In this document: positions 7,311 to 13,079 of the stretch, one piece after another | Layout of the letters: every line of letters starts with the position of its first letter | Position numbering within the stretch: position 1 is the first letter of the stretch | Assembly: GCA_900314165.1 (NCBI GenBank) | Contig: OMUE01000223.1 | Location: 1 to 16,827 of the forward strand | Origin: an uncultured Acidaminococcus sp. | Lineage (GTDB): Bacteria; Bacillota_C; Negativicutes; Acidaminococcales; Acidaminococcaceae | Direction: 5' to 3' | Length of the DNA: 16,827 nucleotides | Position numbers and translations under genes: made by a program | Notes under the pieces: model-generated | The model's database searches: none | Told to the model about the DNA's origin: nothing | What the model saw: only the letters and a program-made list of their open reading frames with translations

Positions 7311-8054
7311 TTGAGCCAACCAAGCTTGCAGAGCATCCGCTGTTTCCGGCACGAAGGCTTCGCCCAGGCGGTTGTTGTTGGAGATAATCCGGATAGCTCC
7401 AAAGGGGATGCCGAACTGCTTTGCGATGCTATAGGCAGCGGCAGCTTCCATTTCTTCACAGGCCACGTGGAAGAATTTACTGTAGCCCTTCAACAGGTCC
7501 GCATCTTCGTTCCACTGGTCCCCGGAGGCTATAAGTCCTTTATGGATTTTTCCTTTCGTATAGGAATGGCCGGCTTCCTCCAGCCAGCCGTACACTGGTC
7601 CCGTCACTGGCTGGGAAAAAGGCTCGCTGGACGTAAACTTCTGCTCATCAGATTCTTTTTCCAGCTTGTCCAGATCCAGAAACAGCGTATTCCCGTCTTT
7701 TGAGGTAAATGTAGCATTGGCATTATATACAGCTGTGGCTAGTACCAGGTCATAAGGATGGAGCTGGAGATCATAGCCGCCGGCTGTACCCTGGTTCAGG
7801 ATGGCTGCCGGATGGAACAGCTCGCAGGCAAGCGCCGTGGAGGCGCCGGCAGCCGCCGTTCCGATACCGGTCTTAGCCAGGATGACGGACTGCTCCCCTA
7901 TCTTTCCACGCCAAAATACAAAATTGCCTACCCAGATCGTCTTGCTCTCCCGGAGCTGGCTGCGCAGCCCGGCAATTTCCAAATCCATTGCTCCCTGGAT
8001 CAGAAGCGGCTTTTCTGGAGAAAGAAAAGCCGCTTTTTGCATGTTTTCAGCCAT
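7287..8054 (-). CDS. MTA/SAH nucleosidase-family protein with Asp-to-Asn change
   Basis: A 255-residue member of the nucleoside phosphorylase/hydrolase superfamily. Canonical members split methylthioadenosine and S-adenosylhomocysteine. Visible features: LLIQGAMDLEIAGL with the conserved Glu26 (aligning with E. coli Glu12), NQGTAGG near 88-93, GLIASGD near 173-179, and ACEEMEAAAAY with Glu203 (aligning with Glu174). The usual catalytic Asp of the RAISD motif is Asn226 here (IRIISNNN). In the superfamily, Asn at this position is associated with 6-oxopurine substrates, as in futalosine hydrolase, so adenine-nucleoside activity is uncertain. The first ATG follows a GAGGAG site with 6-base spacing and lies 3 bases after the SIMPL gene stop. 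The C-terminal IAKSEK is encoded by intergenic repeat sequence. Confidence 0.82.
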   Translation of the reverse strand: MAENMQKAAFLSPEKPLLIQGAMDLEIAGLRSQLRESKTIWVGNFVFWRGKIGEQSVILAKTGIGTAAAGASTALACELFHPAAILNQGTAGGYDLQLHPYDLVLATAVYNANATFTSKDGNTLFLDLDKLEKESDEQKFTSSEPFSQPVTGPVYGWLEEAGHSYTKGKIHKGLIASGDQWNEDADLLKGYSKFFHVACEEMEAAAAYSIAKQFGIPFGAIRIISNNNRLGEAFVPETADALQAWLAQVIAKSEK

Positions 8055-8057
8055 AGT

Positions 8058-8789
8058 TTACTCCTCAAGGGTCAGCGCAAACAGCGTGTTTACCCGCACC
8101 GTGACAGTCATAGCTTTCGGAGCTAGTTCTGTTTCCTCGTTAGCTGCCCCTACTGCGTCCGCTCTGGCCATCTTTGCCATCATAAGCGGACGGGCCGTCA
8201 CTACGGAAGAGGAGGGAATGCTGGCCTGACGCAACACGCCTAACCCCCGGCCACCGGCGTTGGCCACAGCCTGAGCCGTATATTTGGCATTTTCCACAGC
8301 CTCGCTGAGGAGCTGCCGTTTGATAAGATCTTCGTTTTGCAGGCCAAAGGATACGCCATTCAGGCTGTTAGCTCCCGCCGCCAAACCCTGATCGATGATG
8401 GAACCTAGTTTTTCCAAATCCCGAACCTTCACGGACCAGCCGGCATTCACCCGATAGCCGTCCAGGATCTGTTTACCGTTCCGTTCGTACCGGTAATTCG
8501 GGTATACGTTATAGGAAACCGTGGCAATGTCGCTGCGGTCGATGCCGGCTGCCAGCATCGTATGCAGGAACTTGTTGCTGACCTGGGCACCGGCCTGCCG
8601 TGCTTCTTCTACAGTGACACCCTTGTATTCATAGGAAAAATTCACAGTAGCCATGTCCGGATCCACAGTCCGGGAGGCTGTACCTGTAATCTCAATAGTA
8701 TCCAGAGGCTGTTCAGCCCGGGCCACAGGCATGCCCGTCAGGCCTACAGCCAGTACCATAGCTGCCAGGATGGCAGTAATTTTCTTCAT
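8058..8789 (-). CDS. SIMPL domain (DUF541) secreted protein
   Basis: A 243-residue protein with a signal peptide (MKKITAILAAMVLAVGLTG, cleavage probably after ARA near residue 25) followed by a DUF541/SIMPL domain: IEITGTASRTVDPDMATVNFS, then YPNYRYERNGKQILDGYR and a C-terminal beta-rich segment MTVTVRVNTLFAL. Family members such as E. coli YggE are periplasmic and linked to oxidative stress, with the biochemical role unclear. In a diderm Firmicute it should be periplasmic. A GAGGTG ribosome site precedes the ATG. It is followed after 3 bases by the nucleosidase gene, so the two are co-transcribed. It lies 170 bases downstream of rrf2 on the same strand; no terminator with a U run is evident there, so it may also receive transcripts from the thioredoxin operon. 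Confidence 0.88.
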   Translation of the reverse strand: MKKITAILAAMVLAVGLTGMPVARAEQPLDTIEITGTASRTVDPDMATVNFSYEYKGVTVEEARQAGAQVSNKFLHTMLAAGIDRSDIATVSYNVYPNYRYERNGKQILDGYRVNAGWSVKVRDLEKLGSIIDQGLAAGANSLNGVSFGLQNEDLIKRQLLSEAVENAKYTAQAVANAGGRGLGVLRQASIPSSSVVTARPLMMAKMARADAVGAANEETELAPKAMTVTVRVNTLFALTLEE

Positions 8790-8830
8790 AGTTGCACCTC
8801 GTTCATAGACGTTAGATATGCGAGACAGCC

Positions 8831-8945
8831 AACGGACGACGGATGACGGACGACAGCGGAACCACGCTTCGCGTGGAACATATTCAAACCGGCGTGAGAC
8901 GGTTTGTTCCTCTATCGGTCGTCGTATGTCGTCAGTCGTACGTCT
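8831..8945. repeat. Imperfect palindromic element with ACGAC-word arms
   Basis: The left arm (8831-8857) is made of CGGACGACGGATGACGGACG-type words, and the right arm (8915-8945) is made of the complementary GTCGT words. Between them are a CCACGC/GCGTGG hairpin (8862-8876), an AAACCG/CGGTTT hairpin (8886-8905), and an outer GGAAC/GTTCC pair. The whole could fold as a long imperfect stem. It fills the rrf2-SIMPL gap, where a SIMPL promoter would be expected; I see no convincing promoter in it. Confidence 0.55.
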
Positions 8946-8947
8946 TT

Positions 8948-8985
8948 TTTCTCTTCGCTCTTCACTCTTCGCTTTTCGCTCTTAC
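8948..8985. repeat. TTCGCTC/TTCACTC word array overlapping the rrf2 3' end
   Basis: Tandem, degenerate CTCTTCGCTCTTCACTCTTC and GCTTTTCGCTCTTAC words of the same family as 7203-7310. On the minus strand they read as the last codons and TGA of rrf2. Confidence 0.7.
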
Positions 8986-9459
8986 TTTGCTCCACGCCGG
9001 ACAATCGCCGTCCAGGTCACCGTGGCAGCGGGCAGGGTTTTCCAGCTGGCGGCTGACGATTTCATTGGTCACATCCTTCAGGGTAATTTCCCGCAGATGG
9101 GCCATGCACAATTCATCCAGATCCTTGTACAGCCGGTCAAACACCGTAGCCATACCGCTGCTGATAAAGCAATGGATATCGTCGTTACCGCTGCGCCATT
9201 TCGTATCTACGAAGACCGTACCCATGCCTTTGGCAATATCGTACAGGGTCACCTTTTCCAAGCCTTCACAGGGACAGTACCCGCCTACATGACCTTCCCG
9301 GGTAGTAATAATGCCCATTTTCTTCAGCTTCCCCATGATTTTCCGGACCCGGGCAGGATTCGTGCAGATATTGGCAGCTAATTCTTCACTGGACGTAATG
9401 CATCCTCTGTGGGACAAGTATACCAGAGCGTGGACAGCTACTATAAAATCACTTTTCAT
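8962..9459 (-). CDS. Rrf2-family transcriptional regulator
   Basis: A 165-residue Rrf2-type regulator: N-terminal winged helix (MKSDFIVAVHALVYLSHRG, then SSEELAANICTNPARVRKIM and the wing GIITTREGHVGGY), then the conserved VTLYDIAKGMG. Family members sense redox state, Fe-S clusters or metabolites. Eight cysteines (20, 32, 62, 64, 97, 118, 145, 153) are present, but not in the IscR cluster spacing (92/98/104), so Fe-S ligation cannot be claimed. Start choice: an ATG four codons upstream lies within the TGAGGTG ribosome site; the ATG at 9457-9459 is 6 bases from it. It is 47 bases downstream of trxB and probably in the same operon, suggesting redox control. The C-terminal AKSEE is encoded by repeat DNA. 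Confidence 0.88.
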   Translation of the reverse strand: MKSDFIVAVHALVYLSHRGCITSSEELAANICTNPARVRKIMGKLKKMGIITTREGHVGGYCPCEGLEKVTLYDIAKGMGTVFVDTKWRSGNDDIHCFISSGMATVFDRLYKDLDELCMAHLREITLKDVTNEIVSRQLENPARCHGDLDGDCPAWSKVRAKSEE

Positions 9460-9473
9460 ACAACACCTCATAT

Positions 9474-9497
9474 AGGCAGGCTGTTTCCAGCCTGCCT
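9474..9497 (-). promoter_or_regulatory. Hairpin with GAAA tetraloop before the rrf2 ribosome site
   Basis: In the RNA sense, AGGCAGGCTG and CAGCCTGCCT form a perfect 10-bp stem closed by a GAAA (GNRA) tetraloop. No U run follows, so it is not an ordinary terminator. It ends about four bases before the GAGGTG of rrf2. It may act as a processing or stability element that separates trxB and rrf2 expression. Confidence 0.55.
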
Positions 9498-9506
9498 GAC
9501 TTTCTG

Positions 9507-10424
9507 TTATTTTTCGTGGAGATACTGTTCTGCATAATGGACGGCTACAGCCCCATCAGCCGCAGCGGTAATGATCTGCCGCACTTCCTTCGTCCGCACA
9601 TCCCCGATAGCAAAGACCCCGGGCAGGGACGTCTTCGTATCCTCACCGGCCAGGATATAGCCGGCCTTGTCCATGTCAATCTGGCCTGCAAACAATTGGC
9701 TTTCCGGCTGCCGGCCAATGGCCACAAACAGGCCATCGCAGGGCACCAGCCGGGTCTCCCCGGTCTTCACGTCCCGAACCTTGATGCCGGTCAGTTTCTT
9801 ATCCGCTTCCAGTTCGTCGATGACACTGTTCCAGAGAATTTCCACATGGTTTTCTTCCAGGCGCTTCAGGTACAGAGGCGTAGCCCGCAGCGTATCCCTA
9901 CGATGTACAAGATACACCTTTTTAGCTATCTTCGTCAAATACAAAGCATCGCCAACAGCTGTGTTGCCGCCGCCGTTGACCACGACGACCTTGTCTTTGT
10001 AAAAGCTGCCATCGCAGGTAGCGCAATATCCGATGCCCCGGTTTACCAGGTTGTCTTCCTTTGGAATGCCCAGCTTACGGGGATGAGCCCCCGTAGCGAT
10101 GACCACGGTACGGCCCAGAATCGTTCCTTCGCTGGTTTCCAGGACTTTCGGATCTGCCTTCAGATCCACGCCGGTAACTTCTGCATACAGGGTTTCAGCT
10201 CCCGCCATTTCAGCTCCCTGCTGCATCTTCTCCCCCAGCTCGAAACCGTCCACTACGCCGGGATAACCGGGATAGTTTTCAATTTCGCTGGTAGTAGCCA
10301 TCTGGCCTCCGGGAGATAACTTCTCCAGGACCACGGTGGACAGGCCGCTGCGGGCGCCGTACAAGGCTGCCGTGTAACCGGCAGGGCCCCCGCCGATGAT
10401 CACCATATCATACACAGTGCTCAT
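9507..10424 (-). CDS. trxB: Thioredoxin reductase (NADPH)
   Basis: A 305-residue flavoenzyme that passes electrons from NADPH through FAD to thioredoxin in the cytoplasm. FAD-binding IIGGGPAGYTAAL starts at residue 9; the redox-active pair is Cys134 and Cys137 in GYCATCDGSFY; the NADPH site is VVVNGGGNTAVGDAL (about 147-161) with HRRD at 174-177; the second FAD motif is PGVFAIGDVRTKEVRQ with the conserved tail TAAADGAVAVHYAEQY. Length is normal for the low-molecular-weight bacterial type. The ATG overlaps the last four bases of trxA, so the pair is translationally coupled. Expected partner: the thioredoxin encoded immediately upstream. Confidence 0.97.
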   Translation of the reverse strand: MSTVYDMVIIGGGPAGYTAALYGARSGLSTVVLEKLSPGGQMATTSEIENYPGYPGVVDGFELGEKMQQGAEMAGAETLYAEVTGVDLKADPKVLETSEGTILGRTVVIATGAHPRKLGIPKEDNLVNRGIGYCATCDGSFYKDKVVVVNGGGNTAVGDALYLTKIAKKVYLVHRRDTLRATPLYLKRLEENHVEILWNSVIDELEADKKLTGIKVRDVKTGETRLVPCDGLFVAIGRQPESQLFAGQIDMDKAGYILAGEDTKTSLPGVFAIGDVRTKEVRQIITAAADGAVAVHYAEQYLHEK

Positions 10425-10744
10425 AATACACCCTGATCCTGCAGCCAGGTCTTAACAGCTGCCTGGGAAGGCGGGTTCACCAGCAGCTCGCTGCACTTGC
10501 CGTCTTTTACCAGCATCAGGCTGGGGATGGTTTCAATATGGTATTGTTCCGTCAATTCTTTTTCTTCGTCGATGTTCACGCTGCCAAAGTCCACTTTATC
10601 TGCAATCTTTGCTGCCAGTTGGCCGATAGCCGGTTTCAACCGTTTGCAATAACCGCACCAGGGAGCAGAAAACCCTACAACAACCGGTTTTTCGCTCTTC
10701 AGTACATCTGCAAAATTATCTTTCGTCACATTCAAGAATGCCAT
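10421..10744 (-). CDS. trxA: Thioredoxin with CGYC active site
   Basis: A 107-residue thioredoxin, the usual length. The fold is indicated by VVVGFSAPWC, the active site Cys30-Gly-Tyr-Cys33, and the cis-proline loop ETIPSLMLV (Pro74). The active-site dipeptide is Gly-Tyr instead of the usual Gly-Pro; family knowledge says this dipeptide tunes redox potential, so this thioredoxin may be less reducing than the standard one. It overlaps trxB by four bases (ATGA), strong evidence that it is the reductase's partner. The ATG follows a GAGAGGAG ribosome site. A near-consensus promoter with an inverted repeat lies about 60 bases upstream. Confidence 0.94.
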   Translation of the reverse strand: MAFLNVTKDNFADVLKSEKPVVVGFSAPWCGYCKRLKPAIGQLAAKIADKVDFGSVNIDEEKELTEQYHIETIPSLMLVKDGKCSELLVNPPSQAAVKTWLQDQGVL

Positions 10745-10795
10745 TAGACTCCTCTCCTTTTATGTGTTCCGCTTAGCGGAAGCTTTAATTTTTAT

Positions 10796-10818
10796 ACTGT
10801 AATTTTAACAAATACAGT
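10796..10818. promoter_or_regulatory. Inverted repeat over the trxA -10 box
   Basis: ACTGTA (10796-10801) and TACAGT (10813-10818) form a perfect 6-bp inverted repeat separated by 11 bases, flanking and covering the -10 box at 10802-10807. The half-site spacing of about 17 bases centre to centre fits a dimeric regulator binding roughly 1.6 turns apart. The neighbouring Rrf2 protein is one possible binder (inference only). Confidence 0.4.
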
Positions 10819-10830
10819 TATGTTTGTCAA
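10802..10830 (-). promoter_or_regulatory. Promoter of the trxA-trxB-rrf2 operon
   Basis: Perfect TTGACA (-35, 10825-10830), 17-base spacer, TAAAAT (-10, 10802-10807; five of six). Expected to be a strong housekeeping promoter about 58 bases before trxA. Confidence 0.8.
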
Positions 10831-10837
10831 CTACTAT

Positions 10838-10886
10838 AGAAAAACCTGTCACCCGGGAGCAAATCTCTAACCCCGGATAACAGGTT
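10838..10886 (-). terminator. Probable terminator of the antiporter gene
   Basis: AACCTGT/ACAGGTT (10843-10849 with 10880-10886) and CCGGG/CCCGG (10853-10857 with 10872-10876) stack around a symmetric 3-by-3 internal loop. In the minus-strand RNA the stem is followed directly by a run of U (10840-10844). It lies about 230 bases after the antiporter stop and just upstream of the trxA promoter, so the transcript would have a long 3' end carrying the REP-like element. Apart from these elements and the 7-bp array, the 370-base gap 10745-11114 holds no gene that I can see. Confidence 0.55.
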
Positions 10887-10926
10887 CTATTACGACAAAC
10901 CACAAATAACTTTCATAGTGCACAAA

Positions 10927-11015
10927 TCCGTAGGGGCGCATCGTGAGATGCGCCCAACAAGGAATCCGCTAATGAGCAGCTTTAGTGGGCTTATCTTACG
11001 ATAAGCCCCTACGGA
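10927..11015. repeat. REP/BIME-like palindromic element
   Basis: An 89-bp element bounded by a perfect 11-bp inverted repeat, TCCGTAGGGGC (10927-10937) and GCCCCTACGGA (11005-11015). Inside are two perfect 9-bp hairpins: GGGCGCATC/GATGCGCCC (10934-10955, loop GTGA) and GGGCTTATC/GATAAGCCC (10987-11008, loop TTAC). The inner hairpins share bases with the outer arms, so two alternative folds compete. GTAGGGGC-type palindromes of this style are, from general knowledge, frequent dispersed repeats in bacterial genomes. No coding content. Confidence 0.75.
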
Positions 11016-11052
11016 GTCGTATCGAAATTTCGTCAGCCCTGCTGACTACCTT

Positions 11053-11103
11053 GCCCCGCGCAGCGGCCTTTTCACTTTTCACTTTTCACTTTTCACTTTT
11101 CAC
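11053..11103. repeat. GC box followed by five 7-bp TTTTCAC repeats
   Basis: A GC-rich box (GCCCCGCGCAGCGGCC, 11053-11068) resembling the box at 7203 and 7261, followed by five perfect tandem copies of TTTTCAC (11069-11103). The array ends 11 bases from the stop codon of the antiporter gene. A perfect 7-bp array can change copy number by slippage. Confidence 0.85.
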
Positions 11104-11114
11104 TAACTCAGCAT

Positions 11115-12416
11115 TCATTCCCCTTCATGTGTCCCAAACTGGATCGTAATGAAAGAAGCGAGGATCAGAGCGTAGATATAATAGCAATACTTCATAACAT
11201 CCAGCGGAGATACGCCGGACAGCTGAGTCACGATGAGCATGCCGCCGTCATGGGGCATGACACATAGGAAGGCACAGGCGAAAATATCCACCAGGCTGGC
11301 CAGCCGCTTCGGTGCGATCTTGTATTGGGCACCGATTTCCTTGGCAATGGGACAGGTCACGATGATGGCGATGGTATTATTGACCATCGCGGCGGACAGG
11401 ATACCGCTGAGCAGGCTGATACCGTATTCTGCACCCTTCTTGCCGTGGATTTTGCTGGCCACCCACTGAACCATCCATTCCACGCCGCCATAATACCGTA
11501 CCAGGGCAATAATGCCGCTGACCAGAATGGCCACCATGCTGATGCTGAACATATCTGCCATGCCGTCCCCCAGACCTTTGGCCCATTTAAAGATGTCTAC
11601 AGTGCCTTGTCCCAGGCCGATGACCAGGGTCAGCAGGATGCCGCCGAACAGCACCATGGCTACGTTGATGCCCATCAGGGCCAGGACCAGCACCAGCACA
11701 TAGGGCAGGATCTGCAACACATTGTAATCCCCGATCTGGATACCACCCGCTGCAGTACCGCTGACCATGTAATACAGGACCAGAGCCACAATGGCTGCCG
11801 GCAGGGCAATGAAGAAGTTCATGCGGAACTTATCCCGCATTTTGGAACCGCAGCCTTCTGCTGCTGCAATGGTCGTATCAGAAATCATGGACAGGTTATC
11901 CCCAAAATAAGAACCGCCGATTACGGCAGCACACACCGCTGCCAGGTTCAGGCCTGCCCCCTGGGCTACGCCGATAGCCACGGGTGCCATGGCGGCGATA
12001 GTCCCCATGCTGGTGCCGATAGCCGTAGAAATGAAGCAGCACATAAGGAATACGCCGGGAATCAGGAAGGACGGTGGAATAAACTGCAGGCAGAAGTTCA
12101 CGACAGAGGTCTTGCCCCCGATAGCTGCCGCAGCCCCCTGGAAGCCTCCGGCCAGGATGTAGATCAGTACGATCATCATGACGCCGGAGTCCCCCATGCC
12201 CTGGCAGAACACCTTCAGTTTTTCATCAGCTGTACCTTTCCGGTACAACAAGAAGGCTACTACCGTACCTGCCAAAAGAGCTACGTGCCGGGGCATGAAG
12301 GAAAAGGGTTTGGCTATGCCCATAAGCGTAAAGGCCAGCCCACAGCCTACGTACAAAGCCAGGAACACGATGAGGGGCAGAAACGCTAGTCCCCCTAATT
12401 TTCTATCTTCTTCCAT
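11115..12416 (-). CDS. NhaC-type Na+/H+ antiporter family membrane protein
   Basis: A 433-residue integral membrane protein with roughly ten to twelve hydrophobic helices and a short N-terminus, MEEDRKLGGLAFLPL. The conserved part of the NhaC/antiporter superfamily is visible: STAIGTSMGTIAAMAPVAIG, then VIGGSYFGDNLSMISDTT with acidic residues suited to cation binding (near residues 185-203), and the C-terminal MVNNTIAIIVTCPIAKEIG and VMPHDGGMLIVTQLSG. Family members exchange sodium for protons, and some exchange organic anions or amino-acid products, so the substrate is not certain. It is a single-gene unit. The start ATG has an AAAGGA site 10 bases upstream. Sodium handling would suit an amino-acid-fermenting anaerobe with a sodium cycle (inference). 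Confidence 0.88.
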   Translation of the reverse strand: MEEDRKLGGLAFLPLIVFLALYVGCGLAFTLMGIAKPFSFMPRHVALLAGTVVAFLLYRKGTADEKLKVFCQGMGDSGVMMIVLIYILAGGFQGAAAAIGGKTSVVNFCLQFIPPSFLIPGVFLMCCFISTAIGTSMGTIAAMAPVAIGVAQGAGLNLAAVCAAVIGGSYFGDNLSMISDTTIAAAEGCGSKMRDKFRMNFFIALPAAIVALVLYYMVSGTAAGGIQIGDYNVLQILPYVLVLVLALMGINVAMVLFGGILLTLVIGLGQGTVDIFKWAKGLGDGMADMFSISMVAILVSGIIALVRYYGGVEWMVQWVASKIHGKKGAEYGISLLSGILSAAMVNNTIAIIVTCPIAKEIGAQYKIAPKRLASLVDIFACAFLCVMPHDGGMLIVTQLSGVSPLDVMKYCYYIYALILASFITIQFGTHEGE

Positions 12417-12441
12417 TCCTAAAACATCCTTTCAACATAGA

Positions 12442-12470
12442 ATAGTAAAATTATAATATACCTGTCCCAA
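12442..12470 (-). promoter_or_regulatory. Possible promoter of the antiporter gene
   Basis: TTGGGA (12465-12470), 17-base spacer, TACTAT (12442-12447): each four of six. A perfect TATAAT also lies at 12450-12455 but lacks a good -35. One of these two probably drives the gene; I cannot choose firmly. Confidence 0.35.
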
Positions 12471-12479
12471 AAATGCACG

Positions 12480-12513
12480 AAAAAAACAGCCGCCCAAAGG
12501 ACGACTGTTTTTT
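12480..12513 (-). terminator. Terminator of ompH
   Basis: In the minus-strand RNA, CAGUCGUCC pairs with GGCGGCUG (two G-U pairs) around a short UUUG loop, flanked by six A and followed by seven U. On the plus strand the same positions give A-C mismatches, so the terminator works best for ompH, whose stop is 10 bases upstream. Confidence 0.85.
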
Positions 12514-12522
12514 ATTCAAAGC

Positions 12523-12957
12523 TTATTTTGCACCAACGGCCTTCATCACATCGTTGGTCAGGTCAACGCCGCCGTCAACAACTGCACCGGCAGTCAGGAC
12601 CGTAGAGATGCCTTTTTCTTTGGCAACCTTATGAACGGCATCCAGGATCTTTTTGCGGATGGGGTTGAACAGGTCTTGTTCTCTCTTGGCAATCCGTTCG
12701 GTCAGGGTGTTGTCCAGAGCCCGTTTGCCATTGTCATCCAGGCTGGGAGCCTTTTCCTGGAATTCCTGCTGTGCTTTCTGTTGTTCCAGATTCATGGCAG
12801 CTCTTGCCGTCTCAAAATCGGGGTGACGGGAGAACACAGTATTTAAATCCACATAACCGATGGTGTCTGCAGCAAAAGCCGTAGCAGGAACCACAGCTCC
12901 GGTGAAGCCGACGACTACCAGCAGTGCCATAACCAAAGCTAAAAATTGTTTTTTCAC
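12523..12957 (-). CDS. OmpH/Skp-family periplasmic chaperone
   Basis: A 144-residue protein with a signal peptide (KKQFLALVMALLVVVGF then cleavage near TAFA-ADT) and an OmpH/Skp domain starting IGYVDLNTVFSRHPDFETA, followed by a charged coiled-coil stretch (AMNLEQQKAQQEFQEKAP) and the C-terminal ILDAVHKVAKEKGISTVL. The family carries unfolded outer-membrane proteins across the periplasm, so its presence implies an outer membrane. Start choice: an ATG at 12964-12966 directly abuts the AAAGG ribosome site, whereas the GTG at 12955-12957 is 9 bases away and gives a standard KK-led signal peptide; I take the GTG. It is a single-gene unit with its own promoter and terminator. At this short length it lacks any extra domain. 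Confidence 0.88.
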   Translation of the reverse strand: MKKQFLALVMALLVVVGFTGAVVPATAFAADTIGYVDLNTVFSRHPDFETARAAMNLEQQKAQQEFQEKAPSLDDNGKRALDNTLTERIAKREQDLFNPIRKKILDAVHKVAKEKGISTVLTAGAVVDGGVDLTNDVMKAVGAK

Positions 12958-13008
12958 GAGAATCATCCTTTCTTACAACCTAATAGGTCAAACTATCTAA
13001 CAGGTGAA

Positions 13009-13037
13009 ATTATACCATGCCGATTTGAGGCGTGCAA
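13009..13037 (-). promoter_or_regulatory. Probable promoter of ompH
   Basis: A perfect TATAAT (-10, 13009-13014), a 17-base spacer and TTGCAC (-35, 13032-13037; three of six). It starts just after the copZ terminator, giving a leader of roughly 45 bases. Confidence 0.55.
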
Positions 13038-13040
13038 GAT

Positions 13041-13079
13041 AAAAAAGCCTGTGAACAAAGATTTGTTCACAGGCTTTTT
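13041..13079 (-). terminator. Terminator of the csoR-copZ unit
   Basis: An 18-bp perfect stem (13042-13059 with 13062-13079), core GCCTGTGAACAAA, flanked by A and T runs, so it has a U tract in either direction. It lies 119 bases past the copZ stop, beyond the CTAGTG element, and insulates ompH. Confidence 0.9.

Noticed and set aside
9474..9497. The trxB-rrf2 hairpin as an intrinsic terminator
   Set aside because: No U run follows the stem on the transcribed strand.
11325..12389. 354-codon plus-strand open frame opposite the antiporter
   Set aside because: Gln/His/Asp-rich translation, the usual reverse complement of a hydrophobic membrane gene.
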